Assembly: GCF_000372725.1 (NCBI RefSeq)
Contig: NW_005200552.1
Span: 1 to 64,000 of the forward strand
Source: Emiliania huxleyi CCMP1516
Lineage: Eukaryota; Haptophyta; Isochrysidales; Noelaerhabdaceae
Length of the DNA: 64,000 bases
Direction of reading: 5' to 3'
Shown piece by piece: positions 41,901-50,162 of this stretch (its first letter is position 1; the number at the start of each line of letters is the position of its first letter). A program made the translations under genes and the position numbers. A model generated the notes under the pieces. The model was given only the letters and a program-made list of their open reading frames with translations, made no database searches and was not told where the DNA came from.

Positions 41901-42766
41901 CGCCTGCTACCATATCTCCCCATATCTCCCCATATCTCCCCATATCTCCCCATATCTCTCCACTCGCCAGCACCACGCCTGCTACAGCTGCTCGAGAGTA
42001 CCCCGAGAGCGCCCGAGAGTACCCGAGATTACCCGCAGGACCACGCCTGCTACGCCGCCGCATCCAACGCCGCCGCCGCCGCCGCCGCCGCCAGCGGCAC
42101 TGCCCACGCCGCCGCCGCCCTCGGCAGCGCCCTCGCCCTCGGCACCGCCCTCGCCGCCCTTCAGAATGAGCGACTGTACGCGCGCGTCCCAGAGGATGTC
42201 GGCTCCCAGCCGCAGCAGCTCGGCGCGGAAGCCTAGAAAAGGAAAAACACATCGCGACCTTGTATTTCTTTTTCTGCCCGCCGCAGCAGCTCGGCGCGGA
42301 AGCCTAGAAAAGAAACATCGTCCCCCTTGTATTTCTTTTTTTGCCCGCCGCGGCAGCTCGGCGCGGAGACCCTTGAGCAGCCGCACGAGGTTGTCGGTGC
42401 CTGTGATTCACAGCCGACGACTGATGGCTGAAGCCTCTCCAAGCCCTCGAGCGGCCGCACGAGGTGTTGGCAGTACCGAGGTGCGGCTTGCCGTCCAGAA
42501 GGATCCTCTCCGGAGCGCCGAACGTGACGAGCGTCTCGAGGACGGTGCGCACCTGGCGACGAGGGTGGGATGATGGGGGTGGGGATGCGGAAGAAATGAA
42601 TCGAGCGGTCCAACTCTGAGACGAGATGGGATGCAGGGACATGTACATGTGCGTGTGCGTGTGCGTGTGCATGTGCATGTGTGTGTGCGTGCGCATGTGC
42701 ATGTGCATGTGCGTGTGCGTGTGCATGTGCGTGTGCATGTGCGTGTGCATGTGCATGTGCATGTGC

Positions 42767-42798
<32 letters not shown>

Positions 42799-44648
42799 GT
42801 GTGCCTGGCTGGGAGCCGCCTGATTACTTCATCAATTCACCGCTTCGTCACTTAGTTACCCCCACCGAGCGCTCGGGGGACCGTGTGTAGAATAGCAGGG
42901 AGTAGCTCATTCGAGTGCGCCGCCGCCCTCACATCTCTCTCAATCTCGTCGCTATCATCACCTCTCTCACCACCATCTCCTCTCCTCTCTCATCACCGCT
43001 ACAGAGGAGGCTGCGCACCGCCGCCGATATGGGGAGATATGGGGAGATATGGGGAGATATGGGGAGATATGAGGGGATATGGGGAGATATGGGGAGATAT
43101 GGGGAGATATGGGGAGATATGGGGAGATATGAGGGGATATGGGGAGATATGGGGAGATATGGGGAGATCTGGGGAGATATGGGGAGATATGGGGAGATAT
43201 GGGGAGATATGGCTGCGCACCGCCGCCGAATTGCGCCCGATCCGAGTCGTGAGCTTGCCGTCGGACCTAGAAGGTTCCAAGAAGGCTCCAAGAAGGCTCG
43301 AGAAGGCTCGAGAACGTCGTGAGCCCTGCCGTCGCACCACGTTCCTGCGCCGCCCTCGCCGTAGCAAAAGTTCGACTCCGGGTCGAGCACGCGCCGCTTG
43401 ATGAGCGCACCTGCTCACGGCGGTCTCCCCATATATCTCCACATATCTCCCCACATCTCCCCATATCTCCCCATATCTCGCGCCTGTTCACGGCGGTCGT
43501 CCTCGCCGCCTCTTCTTCCTCGCAGCACGCGCCGCGTGGCGAGCGCGCCGATGGAGCGGCCGCGCTGCTCGACGGGCTTGCCTGATCTCGGGCAATCTCG
43601 GCTCATCTCGGGGCCATCTCGAGCGGCGGCGCTGCTCGACCGGCTTGCCTCGTTCGCACAGCGTGACGCGGACGCCTGGTCAAGACCCTCGCCCTTCAAG
43701 ACCCGAGACTAGTCCGAGATCTGTCCGAGATCTGTCCGAGATCTGCCCGAGATCTGCCCGAGATCTGTCCGAGATCTGCCCGAGATCTGCCCGAGATCTC
43801 ACCCGCTCGGGCGAGCGTCAAGGCCGCGAAGAGACCGCAAGGGCCGGCGCCGATAACGACGACGTGCCTCCCGCCGCCGACGCCCTCGCCCTCGCCCTCG
43901 CCGTCGTCGCCCTCTGCCGGGTCGCGCGGTGGGTCGGGCGGAGGAGAGGCACGCTCCTACCGAGGCGTTCCGGTCGGGGGACCGTCAGTGCGTGTCTCGC
44001 GCACTGCAGACAGATCTCGCGGTGGAAGAGACGACGAGCCCTCTCGAGTACTCGAGAGACGGCTCTGAACTCCGCGTCTACGCCTCGAGATCGGGGGAGG
44101 TATGTGGAGAGCCTCCCCTTCTACCTAGCCGTCGCCTGCGCCGTGTCTGTCGTGTGAATCGTGCGACCGCCTTTTGTTGTGAACTTCTATCTAGCAGCAC
44201 GCTCCCCTGCCGCAGGGACGAGCCGGCCTGGCTGCTTCTTGAGCCGCCTCGACTGCTCCTGCGTGAGCGTCACGTCGACGACAAAGGACCAGCGCACCTC
44301 GCGCTCGCCGCTGCGCCCGCCGCGGCCGCCGCCGCCGCGCCGCCGCGGCGGCCTCGCGTCGAGAGACTTTCGCACGAGCCGCAGCCTCTCCGGCGGCAGC
44401 GCCTCCGGCTCCAGCTTGAGGCGGCGCGCGACCTCCTCGTGCAGCGCCGGCGGCACGAGTGGCGCGTCATTGTACGAGAAGCGACCTTCCTCCTCCTCCT
44501 CCGTGCCCACAGCCGGAAGCTCGACGCCGAAGAGGCGCCACTCGTGCTGGCCGCGCATCACGGCGGCAGCTCGCAGGCAAGCGGGTGCGCGGGGCGCTGG
44601 GCGAGGAAGCAGCGCCGCCGCCGCGGGCAGCGCTAGCCGCCAGAGCAT
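38972..44648 (-). CDS. FAD-dependent dehydrogenase, COG2509 family, 19 exons
   Basis: Model of 2586 nt (861 residues), all junctions in phase. Exons: 44648-44205, 43956-43803, 43675-43649, 43581-43549, 43410-43338, 43266-43221, 42552-42477, 42400-42371, 42232-42047, 41818-41663, 41502-41442, 41301-41099, 41030-40967, 40686-40652, 40500-40475, 40405-39880, 39698-39469, 39259-39233, 39160-38972. COG2509 marks in order: VRKSLDARP; RHVVVIGAGPCGLFAA (FAD-binding GxGxxG); RGKPVEQRGRSIG; LDPESNFCYGEGGAGTWSDG; KLTTRIGRN; GAPERILLDGKPHLGTDN; VVLAAGHSAREL; FAVGFRIEHPQ; FCMCPGGQIVPTS; LCINGMSYSNRGSKWANS; GVETRTSAPV; GLFPAGEGAGYAGGIVSAAV. The N-terminus (MLWRLALPAAAALLPRPAPR) looks like an organelle presequence; plant homologues are plastid-located. 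Redox partner unknown. Ten introns are GC-AG, seven GT-AG, the first apparently GA-AG. Confidence 0.85.
39260..39468 (-). mobile_element. CGAGGTACA-array intron
   Basis: 209-nt GC-AG intron (CAG|GCGCCACC ... GCAG|GTGTCACG) containing about ten 11-bp units of plus-strand CGAGGTACAGC/CGAGGTACATT. It separates SAPVQ from the 27-nt exon VSRDHETCE. Confidence 0.75.
40501..40651 (-). mobile_element. Family 3 introner intron
   Basis: 151-nt GC-AG intron between CGAG|GCCCCAA and GTAG|GCTCCAA. The inside has the family 3 core (minus strand) with CCAACCAGCGCTCGAGAGG. Splicing joins GMSYSNRG to SKWANS, restoring the conserved COG2509 block. Confidence 0.8.
40687..40966 (-). mobile_element. Composite intron with family 3 element
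   Basis: 280-nt GC-AG intron. The 5' part (40966-40780) is a family 3 copy; the 3' part (40779-40687) is a different sequence that includes a second copy of GCAGGCYCTGC, so two insertions are likely. Flanking exon sequence GGCGCTGC/GGCTCTGC is duplicated. Confidence 0.7.
41819..42046 (-). mobile_element. Three stacked introners at one site
   Basis: The 228-nt intron has three units: 42046-41979 (GAGATTACCC/GAGAGTACCC array), 41978-41904 (GGGGAGATAT array) and 41903-41819 (CCTAGAAGGTT array). Each unit begins with GCGTGGTSCTGSSG and ends in CAG or TAG. AGGCGTGGT thus occurs four times. Each unit could be a GC-AG intron by itself; outermost splicing gives the conserved VAGVVLASGERVLADAVVLA. 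Confidence 0.85.
42233..42370 (-). mobile_element. Twice-inserted introner
   Basis: 138-nt GT-AG intron made of two similar units, 42370-42304 and 42303-42233. Each has the exon sequence TCCGCGCCGAGCTGC at its left, then GCAAAAAAAGAAATACAAGG, and ends in TTTTCTAG. Confidence 0.8.
42553..43220 (-). mobile_element. 668-nt nested intron: GGGGAGATAT array plus TG microsatellite
   Basis: GT-AG intron with GTGCGCAGCC at the donor and GTGCGCACC at the acceptor. Inside, 43027-43212 is an array of about 18 units of GGGGAGATAT (plus strand) bounded by a second copy of GGCTGCGCACCGCCGCC, and 42645-42800 is a TGTGCG/TGTGCA microsatellite. At least two insertions are needed to explain it. Confidence 0.75.
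43411..43548 (-). mobile_element. GGGGAGATAT-array introner with displaced exon copy
   Basis: 138-nt GC-AG intron. The left copy GGCGCGCTC...CGGCGCGTGCT and the right copy GTGCGCTCATCAAGCGGCGC are duplicated exon. A second duplication, GACCGCCGTGARCAGG, brackets the array itself, so a later insertion occurred inside the first. Confidence 0.7.
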
Positions 44649-45156
44649 TTTACGGAGCGTCGAAGGCGCGAAAAAGAATTGCCGCGGCGGTGTTGCAGTG
44701 GTTTTTTCCTTTATCTGGCGTCTCAAGCCTCCATGCACCACCTGTGGCAGCGGCTCAGCTCCGGGCATCCTTTCCGCCTCGGCGTCATCGGCTCCTCGGT
44801 CCCCATGTCGGGGGGCTGCCAGGCGCGCTACCAGCCGCGCCTCCCACTCGAACCCGCAAGAGGGCGTACGAACCGCGAGCGTCTCGCACTCGTGACACGC
44901 AGGCGTCCGACAGACGGCGCCGGGGCTAAATCGCTAAAAGAAAGAAAGCAAGCACACGGACACCCAAGGGAGGGATGGGAGGACGACACGCCGCCACCAT
45001 ACAGGGATTTTAAGGAGAGGGGCGCCTCGTGGCGGCAGGAATTCCTTTTTCCACGCCCCCGGGGCGAGACGCGGCGCCGTTTTTAGCCGCGCGCGGTCTC
45101 AGGCAGCCGCGCGCGCCGCCTATCGCTCCTCCTCCTGCCCGCTTGCCGCAGCACCG
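44649..45156. other. Divergent intergenic region
   Basis: 507 bp between the divergent COG2509 gene and the membrane gene at 45157. It must hold both promoters. I see no TATA box. An AAGAAAGAAAGC run lies near 44940 and short GC-rich palindromes are present. No additional coding sequence recognised. Confidence 0.4.
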
Positions 45157-47067
45157 ATGGCACCGACGCAACTGCTCTCTGCCGCTTTCTGCGCCATCGC
45201 CTCAGCCGCCACAGCCGTCGCAGTGCCGCCGGCCGCGCCTGCTCCTCCTTCCCCTCCGCCACCGCCGCCACCGCCATCGCAGCTTATGGAGGTGCTCTCC
45301 ATGTGCATTGTCGTTACGGGCACAACTCAGTACCCCGACTGGCAATCCATCCACACATACTTGATGGCCGCGCTACTGGCAAAGCCATACCCGTGCTTCA
45401 TACAGCTCACCTCTACCAACGGCTGCGACCTGCCCAACGAGCGGAACCAGACCAGCCGCGTGTGCACTACCAACGAGTGGGGTGGTGAAGCCTGCGACCC
45501 CGACGATCTGGTCAGAATCATTCCGGGGTCTGCAGAGCTGGTTGCTTCACGCAGCGACGACAGCAACAGCAAGCGGCTGATCGCCTCAGCAGGCAACGCC
45601 GTGTACTCTGTGACCGTCGTTGGTTTCTCCCACCAAGCTCCCGGCGATTCCTCTTTTGCAGAACGGCTTTGCGACGCCTTTGTTGCAGGTGGCTGCGACG
45701 ACGTGACCGTCCCAGACTGCCAAGACCACATGCGGAGCGTTTGCTACCCGTCATCTCAAGCCGGGCGGTATCTCAACATAGGCTTCATCGGATTCCAATC
45801 TCCCCTTAGCCTTGCCGCGATGCAGGTCTTGGATCCCGACTGGCGCGTTCACGCGCCCCCATGGAGTGGGGAAGACATTGCCTGGCTGCTCCTCTGGTTG
45901 TCACCAGTCTGGTTGCCAGCGCTTCTGCTCCCAGCCGTCGCCGCGAGGAGGGCGTTCAGACGTACAGCGGTGCTGTTGGAGTTGGAGAGCGCCTTGAGCG
46001 AGATTGAGGTGGAGCAGATGCGGAGCCGCTTTCACGAAAAGGAGGTGCGCAAGGCCGTCTGCGTGACGAAATGGATGGCACGCGCGCTGCTTCTGCTCGC
46101 CATCGGTCTGGTCCCCTGGCTGCCTGCCTTCGCCCTCCTTCCCGCCGCACTGCCTCTCGCTCGAAGGAAGATTAGCTGCGCCGCGTGGATCACGTCCAGA
46201 CCCTCACGTAAATTCTGGCTCACGTTCACGAGCGCGGCCGGCTTTTCTTTCTTCGCTTGGCTCCTCGCGAGCTGGAGCCTGCTTGGGGTCGGCAGCGACC
46301 GCGAGCTGTACCGCGTCGGGCATTACCGCGATCCCCGCCCTCTGTTTGTTAGCGCATGCCGTCAGCTCTTCAGCGCATCCGACGACGACGGCTATGAGTC
46401 GATCGACGGATGGTACTTCCCGTACCGCGGCAAGGTGTGCAGCGTCCTGATGCACGCCATTGAGCCGCAAAATGTGCAGTACCTCGGCTTGACGCTGCTT
46501 GCACAGGGGTGCGTCAGCCTGCTCGTTGCTATCCTCTCGCTGGCGTTGCTGCGCAAGGCTGCGGGGTCCAAGGCCTACCCGGGCTGGACCCGCCTTTCAT
46601 CTTCCTCCTCGTGGTGCGATGCAAGCGTGGACGAGCTGTTGACCGTCACGGCGGAGCGACTCTCCGACCGCTTCGCCGGCGCTGCCAAGGAGCTCGTCGT
46701 AGGACAGCCGGAAGAGGCGGCAACAGGTCTATACGGCATCATCGGCTACTCAGAGGCGTACCTTCACGATCGGATGAGGCAGGGCACCGCGGCAATTATC
46801 GAGGAGGCGGAGGCGCTCGGCGATCCGGAGGTGCTCGAGAATCTGCGGTATATCCTCAACGCGCCGGCCGGTTCGAGCGACCGCAGGCCACCCCCGCCCT
46901 CCCTGCCGCCCTCGCCCCCTCCGCCCTCGCCCCCTCCGCCCTCGCCCCCTCCGTCGCCCTCCCCACCTCTGCCTCCTCCGCCCTCGCAGCTTTCAGAACG
47001 GTTGGCGGCGCGATTGTTGGCCGGACGGTTCCAGCCTCGGAGGGCGCGAGGGCATGGTGCTCGCTGA
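45157..47067 (+). CDS. Secretory polytopic membrane protein, likely upstream part of ART gene
   Basis: 636 residues from ATGGCACCG. A cleavable signal peptide is likely (LLSAAFCAIASAATAVAVPP), followed by a Pro run. Residues ~45-240 are a Cys-rich luminal/extracellular domain with CDLPNERNQTSRVC and N-glycosylation sites. About four hydrophobic segments follow (ending with LTLLAQGCVSLLVAILSLAL), then a cytosolic region and a Pro/Ser-rich stretch of PPSPPPP. The frame stops 14 nt after the next frame opens (47054), in the middle of sequence typical of the following ADP-ribosyltransferase domain. I therefore think both are one gene with an unresolved intron or frameshift in the Pro-rich part near 46.9-47.05 kb. 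Ligand unknown. Confidence 0.6.
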   Translation: MAPTQLLSAAFCAIASAATAVAVPPAAPAPPSPPPPPPPPSQLMEVLSMCIVVTGTTQYPDWQSIHTYLMAALLAKPYPCFIQLTSTNGCDLPNERNQTSRVCTTNEWGGEACDPDDLVRIIPGSAELVASRSDDSNSKRLIASAGNAVYSVTVVGFSHQAPGDSSFAERLCDAFVAGGCDDVTVPDCQDHMRSVCYPSSQAGRYLNIGFIGFQSPLSLAAMQVLDPDWRVHAPPWSGEDIAWLLLWLSPVWLPALLLPAVAARRAFRRTAVLLELESALSEIEVEQMRSRFHEKEVRKAVCVTKWMARALLLLAIGLVPWLPAFALLPAALPLARRKISCAAWITSRPSRKFWLTFTSAAGFSFFAWLLASWSLLGVGSDRELYRVGHYRDPRPLFVSACRQLFSASDDDGYESIDGWYFPYRGKVCSVLMHAIEPQNVQYLGLTLLAQGCVSLLVAILSLALLRKAAGSKAYPGWTRLSSSSSWCDASVDELLTVTAERLSDRFAGAAKELVVGQPEEAATGLYGIIGYSEAYLHDRMRQGTAAIIEEAEALGDPEVLENLRYILNAPAGSSDRRPPPPSLPPSPPPPSPPPPSPPPSPSPPLPPPPSQLSERLAARLLAGRFQPRRARGHGAR

Positions 47068-47968
47068 TTTTGTGGCGCTGCCGGTGGCTCGCAGAGCGCG
47101 GCTGGAGGAGGCGCACGTGGTCGCGTTGCGGCTCTACTCGACCGCCGCCTTCCGCGCGCTCAATGGACCGATGCGCCAGCTCAAAGTGAGCAACTACCGC
47201 AAAGGAGAGGACGGACTCCCTCTCCCGCTCGAGCCCCCGCAGCTGGCCGCGCCGCACCCGCAGCCGGCGACAATGGCCTTCATCTACGAGGCGCTCAAGC
47301 GGATGCGCGCCGTCGCTGCAGTGACGACGGCCGGCCTCGATGGCATGGAGCTGGAGGAGCTGGTGGAGAGTGGCGAGCTGAGCCTGGACACTTTGCGGCG
47401 GGCGCGCGTCAGCGGCGATGGTCGATTGGGCGAAACGGCCGTCGAGGAGTCGCCGGTGCCAGTGTCGGACTCTGGGGAAGCCGAGCGCGCTGCCGCCAAC
47501 TGCGAAGAGCGCGCCAAACCATGTGACGCAGGAGAGCCCGCTGCGCGTGGCGGTGGGACAGCATTGCTAGCAGCCTTCCGGGCCCTCTGCTCTTCGAAGG
47601 CGGCGAAGCCGGCTAAGGCGGGGGAGGGACGTATCCTCTGGCGCGGGATGGGGGACATGCGCGCCTCTTCCCGCTTCCTCGCGATGGGCGGAACCGAGTT
47701 TGCTTGCTGCTCCACGACCTCGCGGCTCGAGGTCGCGGCGCGCTACGCGTCCGCCGCCGGCAAGCAGCGCGCCCTGCTTTTCCGGCTCAAAAGCTCGACG
47801 TTCATGAACATGGGCGTGGATATTTCGGAGTTCTCCGCCTTCCCGCACGAGAAGGAGTACCTCTACCCGCCCCTCACGTACATGCACCCCTCCGGTGTGA
47901 CCCACAGGCTAGTGCGCAACGGAGTGACCTTCGACGTCGTGGAGGTTGAGCCGTCCTTCCCTAGCTAG
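47054..47968 (+). CDS. ADP-ribosyltransferase (R-S-ExE type) domain
   Basis: 304 residues from ATGGTGCTCGCT, possibly the C-terminal part of the preceding gene. The mono-ADP-ribosyltransferase fold (ART, Arg-transferase class) is shown by RILWRGMG (NAD-binding Arg), ACCSTTSRLEVAARY (S-T-S), LLFRLKSS, GVDISEFSAFPHEKEYLYPP (ExE, with the catalytic Glu in EKE) and FDVVEVEPS. It would transfer ADP-ribose from NAD+ to Arg or another residue of a target protein. The N-terminal segment (ARRARLEEAHVVALRLYSTA) precedes the ART fold in relatives I recall from algae. No signal peptide of its own, so if fused to the upstream membrane protein it faces the cytosol. Substrate unknown. Confidence 0.75.
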   Translation: MVLADFVALPVARRARLEEAHVVALRLYSTAAFRALNGPMRQLKVSNYRKGEDGLPLPLEPPQLAAPHPQPATMAFIYEALKRMRAVAAVTTAGLDGMELEELVESGELSLDTLRRARVSGDGRLGETAVEESPVPVSDSGEAERAAANCEERAKPCDAGEPAARGGGTALLAAFRALCSSKAAKPAKAGEGRILWRGMGDMRASSRFLAMGGTEFACCSTTSRLEVAARYASAAGKQRALLFRLKSSTFMNMGVDISEFSAFPHEKEYLYPPLTYMHPSGVTHRLVRNGVTFDVVEVEPSFPS

Positions 47969-48681
47969 TCGATGTCCTTTACTTCTTCGCATTGTTTTGA
48001 TGTCAAAGACTTGATGTCAAAGACTTACACTGCTTCGCATTTTCGAGGCGACCTCGAAAGTGGACGCTGAGATTGCTCAGAGATTCTAAATTAAAGTACG
48101 TACCGTACGGCTCTCTACGGCGGAGCAGGGACCCGAGGGACCATGTGGAAGACGGCTAGTGCTAGTCCCCCATCGGGAGGACGACCCCGGCTAGTCGCCG
48201 ACCACACCCACAAAGAACCCTGCACAAAGATCGCAAGGGCGGGGGCCTGTTCCTTTTTACCCATCTCACAGTAGAGAGGTGTCCGTTTTTATTTATTTAT
48301 TTACGGCGGAGCGCCAACACCGTAACGGCAGACGATCTATCCTCTCTCTTCCTCCTCCTCGCTCCTCCACTCCGCTCTCCGCTCTCCGCTCTCCTGGCCT
48401 CTCGCCTCTCGCCTCTCGCCTCTCGCGCTCTCTCTCTCCTCTCCTCTCTCTCTCCGCTCTCCGCTCTCTCTCTCTCCAGCGTCGGCGCCTCAGCCCCCGC
48501 CCGCCACGTACATGCAGAACGAGGCGCACCGCCCCCGGGGGGGGGCACCAATACCCGAGACCCTCCCCCCTCCCCTGTCCCCTGCCCCCTGCCCCCTCCC
48601 CTCCCCCCGCCGAGCCGCGCCCGCAGCTACGTCCCCGAGAGAAGGGGGAGCGGAGAGAGAAGGGGCGGAAGAGGGGGAGGG
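47969..48681. other. Intergenic with TAAA-tailed repeat, copy 2
   Basis: 48205-48310 is the reverse complement of the repeat at 12265-12390 (CTGCACAAAGATCGC ... TTTTATTTATTTATTTA). A tandem TTGATGTCAAAGACTT pair lies near 47997-48025. 48340-48480 is CT-rich. No gene. Confidence 0.55.
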
Positions 48682-49679
48682 CTATGACGAGACGGCGCAA
48701 GGCGTCGTCGGCGTCGGCGTCGTCGGCGGCGGCGCTGCGGCGGCGGAGGCGGCGGCGGCGGGAGGGAGGAAGGACTCGAGCCGCGCGATGACCATCTCGA
48801 GGGCGACAGAGTTGAGGCCGGTCGGGATGATGATGTCGGCGAACCGCTTGGACGGCTCGACAAACTCGTTGTGCATCGGCCGCACGGTCTCCGTGTACTG
48901 CGCGATAACCGTCTCGGCGGTGCGGCCTCGCTCGGTGATGTCGCGGCGGAGTCGGCGGATAAAGCGCAAGTCCGCCTCAGTGTCGACGAAGATCTTGATG
49001 TCGCACGCCTTGGCCAGCTCCGGCTCCGCGAAGAGCAGGATCCCCTCGACGAGGATGATGCGCGCCGGCGAGACAGACTGCATGTCGGCCTCGCGGCTGT
49101 GCGTCGAGTAGTTGTAGATCGGCACCTGCTTCAATAATTAACAATTCATGCTTCATTCGTCAACAGGGTGTGCGTCGAGTAGTTGTAGATCGGCACCTGC
49201 ACCGGATGCCCCTCCTTGAGGGCGGCGAGATGCTGCAGCAGCAGCGGCGAGTCGAGGGAGTCGGGGTGGTCAAAGTTGACCTGGGCGCGCTCCTCGATCG
49301 CCAGGTGCGACAGGTCCTTGTAGTACGAGTCGTGCGCGATGTGTATCAGGTTGTCCCGGCCGAGCCGCGAAGCAATCGCCCGCGAGACGGTCGTCTTGCC
49401 GGAGCCAGTGCCGCCCGCGATGCCGACGACGATGGGCCGCTCCGCCTCGGAGGGCCGCCGCGGAACGTCGGAGGGCGCCACGGACTTGGCCTCGCGGATC
49501 GGAGCCCCACTCTTGGGCAGGCCGAAAGAGTCGCGGCCGGGAGTGTGCCCGTTCGTGCTCGCGTTCTCGCGGTCGAGCATGGCGTCCGAAGTGGAGTCTC
49601 CGTGCGCCTGTCGACTCTGCAGCAGGGTGCCGATGCCCACCGTCACTGCCGCGGACACAGTAGCCAGGCGTGCGTGCAT
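48682..49679 (-). CDS. Uridine/cytidine kinase (PRK family), 2 exons
   Basis: 308 residues. Exons 49679-49197 and 49125-48682, GT-AG intron 49196-49126 (71 nt). The enzyme phosphorylates uridine or cytidine to the monophosphate in pyrimidine salvage. Marks: GIAGGTGSGKTT (P-loop), HDSYYKDL (substrate acid), NFDHPDSLD, VPIYNYSTHSRE, VEGILLF (Walker-B-like) and DTEADLRFIRRLRRD. The first ~75 residues (MHARLATVSAAVTVGIGTLL) may be a membrane anchor or organelle signal. The C-terminus ends in a Pro/Ala/Thr tail and lacks the uracil phosphoribosyltransferase domain seen in some plant fusions. The intron is flanked by two copies of GTGCCGATCTACAACTAC, so it is also introner-like; unspliced, both halves are incomplete. 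Confidence 0.88.
49126..49196 (-). mobile_element. 71-nt introner-like intron in uridine kinase
   Basis: The 28-bp exon sequence starting GTGCCGATCTACAACTAC is present at both ends. The unique inside is only about 40 nt and AT-rich (TTGACGAATGAAGCATG, TTAATTATTG), ending in AAGCAG. Confidence 0.85.
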
Positions 49680-50067
49680 GCACTGAACCAAACCGGCGAG
49701 CAGAGCGCGGGACTACAGCTCGTGGGCAGAGAGATCAAAGAAATACCGTGGCTTTTCGGCGGCCAGCATGACCGGGTAGGTAGGGTAGGTCTGGGCCCTC
49801 GGGTTTTCCCTCTCTTCACGCCGGAAATTTTCACAGCAGAAAAAGAATTTTCCGCAAATCACGATGTCAACCCTCCCCAAGTGAGGTGATAGAGAGAGAG
49901 AATTCTTGATACGAAACCACGACGACACACACCAGTCGACTCGCATCGGTCTCTCTCTCTCTCTCTCTCTCTCTGAGGTGATCTGGTTGGTGCTTGTAGG
50001 GCTTGAGAGTGGCCTGCCATGTCACAGGAAGGACTATGGTTGCAGGAGAGCACCACCGGCCATCACT

Positions 50068-50162
50068 TAGTTGGTATAAGGTAAGGTAAGGTAAGGTAAA
50101 CTTCTCCACACACACGAGGTGGTGGGGCAAGGGGGGGCAACCCTCGCGTCGTAGTTGGTATA
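50068..50162 (+). mobile_element. Short family 1 element with perfect target duplication
   Basis: TAGTTGGTATA at 50068-50078 and again at 50152-50162 bracket AGGTAAGGTAAGGTAAGGTA, CTTCTCCACACACACGAGG, TGGGGCAAGG and CAACCCTCGCGTCG. The element is ~73 bp, shorter than other family 1 copies, and no exon is recognised on either side. It is the clearest evidence that family 1 inserts with a duplication of about 11 bp. Confidence 0.85.

Noticed and set aside
43027-43212. Regular short repeats that look CRISPR-like
   Set aside because: The GGGGAGATAT units are head to tail without unique spacers, sit within an intron of a eukaryotic gene, and no cas gene is present.
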